From Herbaspirillum sp. Sphag64 (lineage in GTDB: Bacteria; Pseudomonadota; Gammaproteobacteria; Burkholderiales; Burkholderiaceae_D): a DNA stretch of 64,000 nt. Within the stretch, counting starts at the first letter, position 1; every line of letters begins with the position of its first letter. Below the pieces are notes generated by a model, which was not told where the DNA came from, ran no database searches, and saw nothing but the letters and a program-made list of their open reading frames with translations. The DNA lies in the NCBI RefSeq assembly GCF_014192645.1, contig NZ_JACHYE010000003.1, positions 248,001 through 312,000 on the forward strand. Reading direction: 5' to 3'. Position numbers and translations under genes: made by a program. Below are positions 56,618-64,000 of the stretch, in pieces.

Positions 56618-58013
56618 AGACATGCACCACACTGATCAAGCGCTTTACCTCGTCGCTTAGTGACGCCGAAGTAGCGGCAGCTTCCTCGACCATGATCCGG
56701 TTCTGCTGGGTGACGGCTTCCATTTCATGCACAGTCTGGTTGACATGTTCAATCGAGGTACTCTGGTCGCGGGCGTTGTCACGGATTTGTGCCATGGTCT
56801 CTGTCACGCGCTGGATGCTGGTGACGACGTCTTCCATGGTTTTACCTGCTTGGTGCACCAGGGCTCCGCCGCTATCGACCTCAGCTACAGAATTATTGAT
56901 CAATTCTTTGATCTCTTTAGCAGCGACTGCGGAGCGTTGCGCCAGGTTGCGAACTTCACTGGCCACCACAGCAAAGCCGCGTCCCTGTTCTCCGGCCCGG
57001 GCTGCTTCGACAGCCGCATTGAGCGCCAGAATATTGGTCTGAAAAGCAATCCCGTCAATCACGGCGATGATATCGACGATCTTTTGTGACGACGCACTGA
57101 TCGAGGCCATGGTGGACACTACTTTTTCGACTTCGGTGCCGCCGCGACGCGCCACATCAGCGGCTGTCTGCGCCAATTGATCCGCATGATTGACATGGAC
57201 CGCGCTGTTTTTCACAGCAGCGGTGATGTGCGCCATGATGCTGGTCGTTTCGCTTAATGCTTCCGCTTGATGGTTGGTCCGCTCGGACAAAGCTTCATTG
57301 TCACTGGCAATTTTTTCCGCGGCGGTGGCAATGGTGCCGGTGCCGTCGCGCACATCAATGATGGCGTCACGCAAGGCAAGGGACATTTTTTGCAGCGCTT
57401 TGCCGGCGCGGCTGGTGGCTGCGTCGCGGTCGTTGTACAAGGCGATGGTGCCGTCGTCAGCATTGGTCATGGCATTCACGCGGGCGCTCAGTTCGCCAGC
57501 CTGTATCGCATCACGAAACAGCAGACGCGCCAGATACGCCAGTACTGCAGATTCGATCACCACATACAGCGCATGCAAGACCACCTGCCCGAGACCCGGT
57601 TGGGTGAAGCAGATAGCACCATATCCCCATTGCTGAAGATAGCTGAAACTCAGATGGTGTACTGCAATCACCGCAGCAGCGACCAGAATCACTTTCCAGT
57701 CGCGGTAACAGAGCAAAAACGCCAACAGTACAAAGATCCCAAAGTGTAACTCGGTCAAGCCCGCAGCCTGATGGATGAACAGCGCCGAAAAGACCATCAG
57801 CGCGGCAGCGACAACGGCACGGCTGGCGAAGGAATCCGGCGCTCGCCAGATCAACAGGGATGGGATGGCTGCGGTTGGCAAGCCGATTATGAAGGCCCAC
57901 AGCAGGGTGTCATGCAGCGTCGAAAGACCGAGGCTGCAGAGAAACAGCAGCCATAGAAGCGGCAGCATCAAGCGGTGCGCTTGCCTGTAGTAATAGAAAA
58001 GATGGGATTGCAT
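56601..58013 (-). CDS. methyl-accepting chemotaxis protein with multi-helix membrane sensor
   Basis: A 470-residue chemoreceptor with about six membrane helices in residues 15-175 instead of a periplasmic sensor, suggesting it senses the membrane state or an internal signal such as energy level. No HAMP domain is obvious. The signalling hairpin (about 215-460) has the tip [20 protein letters not shown] near 318-337. It overlaps the REC-GGDEF-EAL gene end to end by 17 bases. Confidence 0.88.
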   Translation of the reverse strand: MQSHLFYYYRQAHRLMLPLLWLLFLCSLGLSTLHDTLLWAFIIGLPTAAIPSLLIWRAPDSFASRAVVAAALMVFSALFIHQAAGLTELHFGIFVLLAFLLCYRDWKVILVAAAVIAVHHLSFSYLQQWGYGAICFTQPGLGQVVLHALYVVIESAVLAYLARLLFRDAIQAGELSARVNAMTNADDGTIALYNDRDAATSRAGKALQKMSLALRDAIIDVRDGTGTIATAAEKIASDNEALSERTNHQAEALSETTSIMAHITAAVKNSAVHVNHADQLAQTAADVARRGGTEVEKVVSTMASISASSQKIVDIIAVIDGIAFQTNILALNAAVEAARAGEQGRGFAVVASEVRNLAQRSAVAAKEIKELINNSVAEVDSGGALVHQAGKTMEDVVTSIQRVTETMAQIRDNARDQSTSIEHVNQTVHEMEAVTQQNRIMVEEAAATSASLSDEVKRLISVVHVFRLSV

Positions 58014-58144
58014 GGAGGTAAGTTACGACATTTCTCAATAAAAATCAGAAAGACAAAAGCAGCCCCGTACTGTGCTTTATCAGCACAGCCATGGACGGCA
58101 ACGTGGATATCAGGAGTCTGGGAGGATGATCAGTGTTGTTCCGC

Positions 58145-58588
58145 TTAGCAAAGTGCACTAGCGACGAGCAGCGCAGCGCTACCAACCGTGGTCAGGAGAG
58201 CGCGCAGACGCATGAACCACGAAGGTAACGGCACCCATCTGGCAAAGTAGCGATCCGCCAGAAAACAGGCCACCAGCAAAAGCGCCAGCAGGCGCAGGGC
58301 GAACAATGCTGGCAGCAGGGCCGCGAACCAGGCTACCAGTGATGGCAGGACACTCCAGCCAAGCTGTAGCCAAGGTACCTGCACGGGCCCTTGAATCGCA
58401 TACGCCCATTGCAATGCACCGACAAAAGTACAAATCACTGCGCCATAGAGGACCAGCGCATGTAATAGCAAACCGGAATGTGCAGGCATTGCCCAGACCA
58501 GCAAGGGCAAACCAACGAAGGGGATCAGACCACCCAGTCCCAGTACCTGGGCGGGCAATAGGGCGTGCTGTTTTGGTTCATTAGACAT
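58145..58588 (-). CDS. DUF3429 membrane protein
   Basis: A 147-residue inner-membrane protein with four or five helices. The conserved GLIPFVGLP start and YGAVICTFVGALQWAYAI are typical of DUF3429. The function of the family is unknown. Its ATG overlaps the stop of the MerR gene by one base (TAATG), so the two are co-translated; in other bacteria DUF3429 genes lie near LitR-type light-response loci. Confidence 0.8.
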   Translation of the reverse strand: MSNEPKQHALLPAQVLGLGGLIPFVGLPLLVWAMPAHSGLLLHALVLYGAVICTFVGALQWAYAIQGPVQVPWLQLGWSVLPSLVAWFAALLPALFALRLLALLLVACFLADRYFARWVPLPSWFMRLRALLTTVGSAALLVASALC

Positions 58589-59613
58589 TACGTACTGCCC
58601 TCAGCGATATCTTTCATTGGCACAGTGATTCCCTCGACCTGCGCCAGTCGTACCAAGGCGGCTTCCAGTGCAGCACGGGCGTGTCCGGTGGTCCATTGCA
58701 AATCGCGGTGCAAGGCAACATCCTTGTCATCCCGATTGGCGCAGCTGGCACTGTATTGCTCAAAGCTTTGCAGGCTCTGGATCAGCTCCACCACATGCCG
58801 CGCACACTCACAGTAGAGGTCGCTGCTGATCCCGGCCAACCCCACCAGTGCCTTGTCGTCAAAGCGCGGTGGTGGCGGTACGATAGTGGCGGGCATCAAC
58901 GCGCGTTGGATCTGTGTTTGCTGGGGCGCCTGGATCAAAGCATGACAAAACCACTCCAGCGCAACCGCATCCAGCGGCCTATGGACAACTTCGTGACCAG
59001 CCAACCGCAATCGCCGCAACACCGAGCCGGGAGCAAAGCGATAAAACACCAGACAACGGTCAGCCTCGCAGGCATCCTTGATCAGCGCAATCGTCGCCAA
59101 GCTAGTGTCGTCAAGTGTCGGCATCTCCAGCACGGCAATATCTGCCTTGATAGGCGCAAGAGTTCGCGCCGCATGATGGAGATCGCCGCATGTCGCCACC
59201 ACCTCCAGGCTGCTCGACGGCAAAGCCTGACGGATGTCCAGCGAGGCAAGCCAGGGACCAACCAGGACGATGCGCAAGCTTGCTGTCCCTGATTCGGAAT
59301 GCGCCAGCGCAGGCAGGACCGGCAATAGCGGCAGCTTGTCAACCCGCACCATGTCACGCAGCATGGGCGTCGGCAAGGTGGCGATGCTGCCGATGGCATG
59401 GCCGTCGTCAACCAATTGTTTGATAATGCCCAGACGGCGGACTTCCTCTACCGTATAAAGACGCTGGCCGCTATCAGTGACGCGTGGACCAACCACACCG
59501 TAGCGACGTTCCCAGACCCGCAAGGTCTCCACCGGAACGCCGGTCAGGCGCGCGGCAGCACCGCTGCGATAACAGGCAGTGTTGGTGTCAGACAGGGAGT
59601 GTTGATTGGGCAT
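58588..59613 (-). CDS. MerR-family regulator, CarH/LitR-like
   Basis: A 341-residue regulator. The MerR winged helix is at about 15-80 (GAAARLTGVPVETLRVWERR, then QRLYTVEEVRRLGIIKQL). The middle part (about 110-220) resembles the cobalamin-binding fold of CarH but lacks the DxHxxG histidine that ligates B12, as in class II LitR proteins. The light response and any chromophore or partner are inference. It is the first gene of a two-gene unit with DUF3429, and a large 12-base inverted repeat lies in its promoter. Confidence 0.8.
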   Translation of the reverse strand: MPNQHSLSDTNTACYRSGAAARLTGVPVETLRVWERRYGVVGPRVTDSGQRLYTVEEVRRLGIIKQLVDDGHAIGSIATLPTPMLRDMVRVDKLPLLPVLPALAHSESGTASLRIVLVGPWLASLDIRQALPSSSLEVVATCGDLHHAARTLAPIKADIAVLEMPTLDDTSLATIALIKDACEADRCLVFYRFAPGSVLRRLRLAGHEVVHRPLDAVALEWFCHALIQAPQQTQIQRALMPATIVPPPPRFDDKALVGLAGISSDLYCECARHVVELIQSLQSFEQYSASCANRDDKDVALHRDLQWTTGHARAALEAALVRLAQVEGITVPMKDIAEGST

Positions 59614-59664
59614 CGTTACGCTGGCAAGAAAAGATACGTGGCATCATATCCTTGCGTGTCCTCA

Positions 59665-59730
59665 AATTGAACTGGAAATTTCGTTAAAACGCGTAAATTA
59701 GTTTCTATAGCGACAATATCCAGTTCAATT
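59665..59730. promoter_or_regulatory. 12-base inverted repeat with a 42-base spacer upstream of the MerR gene
   Basis: AATTGAACTGGA (59665-59676) and TCCAGTTCAATT (59719-59730) are perfect inverted copies. Start-to-start distance is 54 bases, about five helical turns, so a multimer could bind both arms on the same DNA face. The element begins 52 bases before the MerR start. Confidence 0.55.
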
Positions 59731-59863
59731 CCATAACAATAATGGCATTATTCATTGTGAAAATAGCAATTTTCTTCACAGAATGCGACGAGATGCTTGT
59801 CAACCCACCCCGGGTAGTGAAAAATCAAGACTCATTCATTGCTCGTTTGGCAGCGCTCTCATC

Positions 59864-60646
59864 ATGACGATCCGCTCACTCCGTTGCTTCCTCCTGCTGG
59901 CATGTCTATCTGTTGCGAGTGCTGTTTGCTCAGCCGAAACCATGATTCCGATTCCGACCCGGCCTGATATCACGGTCAAGGTGTTGTCAATGCATCATGA
60001 AGAGGGGCCGGTAAAAGGCGTGATCATTCTGCTTCCCGGTGGTACAGGCATGAATCTGCTGCCCAACGGGACAACCCGCAGTGGAAATTTCCTGATCCGT
60101 ACCCGAGAATTGTTTTACAACGCGGGTTTTGATGTGGTGGCAGTGAGTAACGCCTCCGACCAGAAGGTCATGGCACCGTCGTATCGCGCATCGGCGGAGC
60201 ATGTGGCCGATCTGGAGGCCGTCGTGCGCTACGTCAAGGCGCACAGCGATGCGCCGGTATGGCTGGTTGGTACCAGTCGGGGTACCACGAGCACCGCGGC
60301 GGCGGCGGTGGTCTTTGGCAATCAGTTGCTCGCAGGCGTGGTATTGACCAGTAGCGTGACTACCGGGCAGGCTGGAGGCTCGGTGCTGGACCAAAAACTG
60401 GATCAGATAAAAATTCCGGTGCTGGTGGTGGCGCACGACAATGACACCTGCAAAGTCACGCCACCCAATGCCGCCAATACCATCCTGCGTAACCTGACCA
60501 ACGCACCAGTCACGAAACTGATCGTGGAAACCGGCGGTATCTCCTCCGGTGACCCGTGTGAAGCCTTTGCTCATCATGGTTATAACGGCATCGAGGCGCA
60601 AACGGTGTCGGATATCACCAACTGGATGGCCGCTCCCAGTCAATAG
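59864..60646 (+). CDS. exported alpha/beta hydrolase
   Basis: A 260-residue secreted or periplasmic protein. The signal peptide runs from the ATG at 59864 and ends near VCSA-ET. The nucleophile elbow is GTSRG with Ser138, the likely acid is in VVAHDNDTC, and the likely base is in the HHGYNG segment. The oxyanion region is LLPGGTGMN. Two cysteines (DTCKV and DPCEA) could form a disulfide. The substrate is not known; dienelactone-hydrolase-like esterase activity is one possibility. An in-frame start at 59783 would place 27 residues before the signal peptide. Confidence 0.8.
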   Translation: MTIRSLRCFLLLACLSVASAVCSAETMIPIPTRPDITVKVLSMHHEEGPVKGVIILLPGGTGMNLLPNGTTRSGNFLIRTRELFYNAGFDVVAVSNASDQKVMAPSYRASAEHVADLEAVVRYVKAHSDAPVWLVGTSRGTTSTAAAAVVFGNQLLAGVVLTSSVTTGQAGGSVLDQKLDQIKIPVLVVAHDNDTCKVTPPNAANTILRNLTNAPVTKLIVETGGISSGDPCEAFAHHGYNGIEAQTVSDITNWMAAPSQ

Positions 60647-60675
60647 TACTCACAGCTGATCGTCAATCCGGTTTG

Positions 60676-61464
60676 TTATTCAAAAAAACCGGTTGGCGTC
60701 GTGCCGAACTGGCGCTTGAACATGGTGGCAAATGCGCTGGGGCTGTCATAGCCAAGTTGTAGTGCGACATCAAGCACGCGTTCACCTCCGGCCAGCAACT
60801 CCAGTGCCTTCAATAGCCTTGCCTGCTGTCGCCATTGACCAAAGGTCATTCCGGTTTCACGCGCAAACAGACGCTGGATGGTTTTGGTGTCAATCTCCAG
60901 TCGTTCACTCCAGTGTTTCAGGGTACTGGCGTCATCTGGCTGATCTGCCAAGGTGTCGCAGATCTCCAGCAGACGTGGATCACTTGGATGTGGCAGATGC
61001 AGTGGTAAGGTTGGTAACAACGCCACTTCATCAATGAGTAATTGCATGACTCGGCCGTGGCGCGAGTTGGGCAGGTAATCACCGGGGATATTCATCGCCG
61101 CCAGAATCAGTTCACGCAACAACGATGAAATTGATACTGCCTTGCATTCGGTCGGCAAATCCGGTGACGCATCTGGCCAGATGTAGACGGTCCGCATTTT
61201 TACCATCCCGATCATGCGTACCTGATGTTCGGTACCAGCCGGCATCCAGATACCGCGTGTGGGCGGCACGATCCAGTGACCGCTACTGCTCGACACGACC
61301 ATGACGCCGTGTACCGCGTGAATCAACTGGTTGGTTGGATGCTGATGAGCACGTACTATATGCCTCGCCGGATAATCCGTCGACTTGCCTGTGACCGCAG
61401 CCGGACGGCGGTCGTGCGATTGCGGTGGCAGAGGTGGTGTTGGCATGATGGAGTTAGCTGGCAT
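60676..61464 (-). CDS. AraC-family regulator with cupin sensor
   Basis: A 262-residue regulator: N-terminal cupin domain (about 20-120, with RAHQHPTNQLIHAVHGVMVV and WIVPPTRGIWMPAGTEHQVR, part of the AraC_binding family) and a C-terminal double helix-turn-helix (about 165-255, ending FATMFKRQFGTTPTGFF). It is divergent from the MFS pump, 114 bases away, so it likely controls it. The start at 61464 is chosen over a TTG at 61518 and an ATG at 61446; none has a good ribosome site. Confidence 0.85.
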   Translation of the reverse strand: MPANSIMPTPPLPPQSHDRRPAAVTGKSTDYPARHIVRAHQHPTNQLIHAVHGVMVVSSSSGHWIVPPTRGIWMPAGTEHQVRMIGMVKMRTVYIWPDASPDLPTECKAVSISSLLRELILAAMNIPGDYLPNSRHGRVMQLLIDEVALLPTLPLHLPHPSDPRLLEICDTLADQPDDASTLKHWSERLEIDTKTIQRLFARETGMTFGQWRQQARLLKALELLAGGERVLDVALQLGYDSPSAFATMFKRQFGTTPTGFFE

Positions 61465-61578
61465 GGTAGTGCGTGCTGAAATGTCTTTTTCAAAAAGATT
61501 GCTGCCGTAAGCTCGCAAGACAGGCGCAATTCGTCACTCTATACTCGGTCCTGTTTCCAGTCCACCCCCGGAGAAAAC

Positions 61579-62796
61579 ATGACCAGCAACGCACAGACCT
61601 TGCCTCCAAATCAGGCAAACGTCAAAGCCGAACCGAGTACCGCCTTTGGCGTTCTCAGCGCGATCAGCTTCGCGCACTTGCTCAACGACATGATCCAGTC
61701 GCTGATTCTGGCGATTTACCCCATGCTCAAGGGCGAGTTTCATCTCAGTTTTGCTCAGATCGGCCTGATTACGCTGACCTACCAGTTAACCGCTTCACTG
61801 CTGCAACCACTGGTGGGCTGGTTCACTGATCGCCGACCACAACCATACTCATTGCCGATTGGCATGACTTTCACGCTCAGTGGTTTGCTGCTGTTGTCGA
61901 TCGCACCAACCTTTGCGCTGGTGTTGATTGCCGCCGCGCTGGTCGGGACCGGCTCCTCGATCTTTCATCCAGAATCTTCACGCGTAGCGCGCATGGCTTC
62001 CGGTGGCCGTCACGGCTTGGCGCAGTCGCTGTTTCAGGTGGGCGGCAACCTCGGCAGCTCGCTCGGGCCCTTGCTGGCAGCGGCGATCATTGTGCCGCAT
62101 GGTCAGGGCAGCATTGCCTGGATTTCCGCCGCAGCCTTGCTGGCCATCGTCGTGCTGCTGCAGATCAGCACCTGGTATGCCCACCATCGCACCGGTGCGC
62201 GTGGTAAAAGCGCACATCGTTCGCAGGGTATGGCGTTGCCGCGCAGCAAAGTAATCGGATCGGTCGCAATCCTGCTGACGTTGATTTTCTCCAAGTACTT
62301 TTATATGGCCAGTATCAGCAGCTACCTGACCTTTTACCTGATCAGCCGTTTCCATATTGGCGTGCAGGCCGCGCAGCTGCACCTGTTTGCCTTCCTGTTT
62401 GCGGTGGCGGTAGGCACGGTAGTCGGTGGTCCGATTGGTGACCGCTTCGGACGCAAGCACGTGATTTGGGTCTCGATCCTCGGCGTGGCCCCGTTTACGC
62501 TGTTGCTGCCCTATGTTGACCTGTTCTGGACTGGCGTACTGACCGTTATTATTGGTCTGATCATCGCCTCGGCTTTCTCGGCAATTCTGGTCTATGCCCA
62601 AGAGTTGATTCCCGGCCGGGTTGGCATGGTCTCGGGCCTGTTTTTCGGTTTTGCCTTTGGCATGGGCGGAATCGGTGCTGCGGTCTTGGGCAGTGTGGCC
62701 GATAGCCACGGCATCGATTTCGTCTATCACCTGTGTGCCTATCTGCCTCTACTGGGGATTGTCACCGCATTGCTGCCGGACTTGCGGCGACGCTGA
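61579..62796 (+). CDS. fsr: MFS exporter, fosmidomycin-resistance (Fsr) type
   Basis: A 405-residue transporter with 12 helices. The opening SFAHLLNDMIQSLILAIYPM and the PESSRVARMASGGRHGLAQS loop (seen as FHPESSRVARMASGG) are characteristic of Fsr and its close relatives. Fsr exports fosmidomycin and perhaps other compounds. A GGAGAAAAC site precedes the ATG. The divergent AraC gene is the likely regulator. Confidence 0.9.
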   Translation: MTSNAQTLPPNQANVKAEPSTAFGVLSAISFAHLLNDMIQSLILAIYPMLKGEFHLSFAQIGLITLTYQLTASLLQPLVGWFTDRRPQPYSLPIGMTFTLSGLLLLSIAPTFALVLIAAALVGTGSSIFHPESSRVARMASGGRHGLAQSLFQVGGNLGSSLGPLLAAAIIVPHGQGSIAWISAAALLAIVVLLQISTWYAHHRTGARGKSAHRSQGMALPRSKVIGSVAILLTLIFSKYFYMASISSYLTFYLISRFHIGVQAAQLHLFAFLFAVAVGTVVGGPIGDRFGRKHVIWVSILGVAPFTLLLPYVDLFWTGVLTVIIGLIIASAFSAILVYAQELIPGRVGMVSGLFFGFAFGMGGIGAAVLGSVADSHGIDFVYHLCAYLPLLGIVTALLPDLRRR

Positions 62797-62923
62797 TATC
62801 GCACGATTTGGCTGCGGCAGATCACAATGTGAGCACCAGACAAGGGCAGGCCGGTTGGCGCAAGGACGCGCGACCCCCAAATGGCAAAATTCAATAAAGC
62901 CCAAAAACATCAATCACTTAAAA

Positions 62924-62965
62924 AATAAAGAGTCAAAATAACCCGAGTTATTTTGACTCTTTATT
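62924..62965. terminator. bidirectional terminator, 19-base-pair perfect hairpin
   Basis: The arms 62924-62942 and 62947-62965 are perfect complements with a CCGA loop; each arm ends in TTTATT-like sequence on its own strand. It lies between the convergent Fsr pump and FAD protein genes and would stop transcription from both. Confidence 0.85.
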
Positions 62966-63011
62966 AGTTATTTTGTGAATTGATGTCGCCATTATCTCTG
63001 CACAACAAGCC

Positions 63012-64000
63012 CTAGTCTGTCTCAACGGTTTGCAGCGATGCCACTATGGCCTGCGCCGTATTGACTGCCTCTAGCAGTTGCTCACCAATTGCATTCGATT
63101 CCCAAATGACGCCGCGCAAGGGGTGACCGACGGCATACAAATCATCCTGTGCGACTCCCTGCACCGAGAGCACGGCCCCTGTCTGGGGCACAGCGTCAAT
63201 CCCGAAACCAGTGGCATGCCGTTGAACCAGTTTGCGCTCCTGCAGATGACGTACCAGCGGATCATCGATGCGCGACCAATCAAATTCGTAGCCGAGTGCG
63301 TTCGCTACGCGGTCGACCACCAGCGTCTGCGTTTGCTGCTGGCCACGTGTTTGCCACTCCACGGCAATCCGACCATTGCTTGTGGCGCGCAATGAGCGGA
63401 TGCGTCCGGCATGGTGATCGAAGCGCTTGGCATCAATCAGTTGTGACAGTTTTTTGGCCGATTCCGGACCGGCTCGGTGCAGTGAGATTTCCCAGAAAGG
63501 ACGCAGGTGACGCAAGAAGCGCTGGCGATCAGAATGGCTGGCATTGGCCCACAGAGCAGGCAGGTGAGGGCGGATCGCTGGTGGCAATTGCTGCCAGTCG
63601 GCACCGGCCGCCTTGATCGCGCGACGCGCCCGACCAGTCGCACGTAAAAGATCGCGCAGGGTGGTCGGCAGTTGTGTCGGATCCAGCACGTCTGGCCAGG
63701 CGGTGCGTTGACGCCGTGGCTGCACCAGTAATCCGCGCCGCGACAAGGCGTGGAATTTGCCTTTGAAACCAGCCCGCTCTGCGTTCAGCGCAGCATCCAG
63801 CGCCGTCAGACTGGTGCCGATGATAAGGATATCCTGATCCTGCCTGGCGGCTTGCCAGGAGGTGGTATCCCAGATATTGTCGATGTAGCGCTCGGGGACC
63901 AACGCGTCGCCATTTGCACTGCTCAGCACGGCGTTGCTACGGCCGCGGAACAGGCCTAATGCCAGTACGACGCGGGCAGCCTGAAGCCGTCGGCCATCCT
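63012..64000 (-). CDS. FAD/NAD(P)-binding protein (YdhS-like), N-terminus outside the window
   Basis: The last 329 codons of a larger flavoprotein of the PF13454 family. The second dinucleotide-binding motif is ILIIGTSLTALDAAL in the visible part; further on are LVQPRRQRTAWPDVLD, WEISLHRAGPESAKKLSQL and NALGYEFDW, typical of the YdhS-like group (sometimes annotated FAD-dependent oxidoreductase). The frame stays open to the window edge, with the sequence before 63929 continuing the same protein (ARVVLALGLFRGRSNAV), so the GTG at 63929 is not the start. The function of this family is not established. Confidence 0.85.
   Translation of the reverse strand, partial: DGRRLQAARVVLALGLFRGRSNAVLSSANGDALVPERYIDNIWDTTSWQAARQDQDILIIGTSLTALDAALNAERAGFKGKFHALSRRGLLVQPRRQRTAWPDVLDPTQLPTTLRDLLRATGRARRAIKAAGADWQQLPPAIRPHLPALWANASHSDRQRFLRHLRPFWEISLHRAGPESAKKLSQLIDAKRFDHHAGRIRSLRATSNGRIAVEWQTRGQQQTQTLVVDRVANALGYEFDWSRIDDPLVRHLQERKLVQRHATGFGIDAVPQTGAVLSVQGVAQDDLYAVGHPLRGVIWESNAIGEQLLEAVNTAQAIVASLQTVETD

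Noticed and set aside
1-64000. Search for CRISPR arrays, tRNA, rRNA, integrase genes and phage genes
   Set aside because: No regularly spaced repeats, tRNA cloverleaf, rRNA sequence, integrase or phage structural gene was recognised by eye.

Overview
The window is a chromosome segment from a Gram-negative bacterium, most likely a betaproteobacterium of the Burkholderiales (Oxalobacteraceae-like). The grounds are the OprB-type porin, RND and MacAB pumps with NodT-type outer-membrane factors, HutD/HutG, a TonB receptor with PepSY and DUF2946 partners, and generally moderate-to-high GC coding DNA. The taxonomic call is inference; no rRNA or tRNA gene was seen. Most of the window is ordinary chromosomal gene content. 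One AT-rich accessory stretch (about 26.1-32.0 kb) stands out.

Layout. 1-3449: biotin genes bioB, a BioI-like P450 and bioF, divergent from a GntR regulator that by its operators is BioR. 3543-10866: a GntR regulator, a DctA-type carrier, an M20 amidohydrolase, a histidine ammonia-lyase homologue and a chemoreceptor, probably one amino-acid use locus. 10908-18245: a di-haem peroxidase, a lipoprotein phosphoesterase, then an OprB porin / beta-propeller / Tat-exported DyP peroxidase operon. 18299-19738: a fluoride riboswitch and a CLC-F fluoride/proton antiporter. 19993-26079: an orphan acyl carrier protein and ketosynthase, convergent with a MacA-MacB-outer-membrane-factor exporter.

26496-31986: the accessory patch. 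It holds a small secreted protein, a 1411-residue putative toxin ending in a TcdB/PaTox-like glycosyltransferase, and decayed sequence. 31987-36897: PepSY protein, TonB siderophore receptor, DUF2946 protein and a small cysteine-rich protein. 36928-38470: DeoR regulator and NudK-like hydrolase. 38632-45452: LysR regulator and a tripartite RND pump. 45485-48112: arsRBC with an EamA half-transporter. 48124-52901: IclR, polar amino-acid ABC importer, hutG, hutD. 53294-58013: PAS kinase, response regulator, REC-GGDEF-EAL protein and a chemoreceptor. 58145-64000: DUF3429 protein, CarH/LitR-like MerR regulator, secreted hydrolase, AraC regulator with a fosmidomycin-resistance-type MFS pump, and a partial FAD/NAD(P)-binding protein.

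The best candidate for something undescribed is the large glycosyltransferase toxin, whose base composition is mosaic along its domains. Also notable are paired BioR operators outside the alphaproteobacteria where BioR is best known, a 12-bp inverted repeat with arms 54 bp apart upstream of the LitR-like gene, the orphan ACP/ketosynthase beside an exporter, and histidine-catabolism genes split between two loci.
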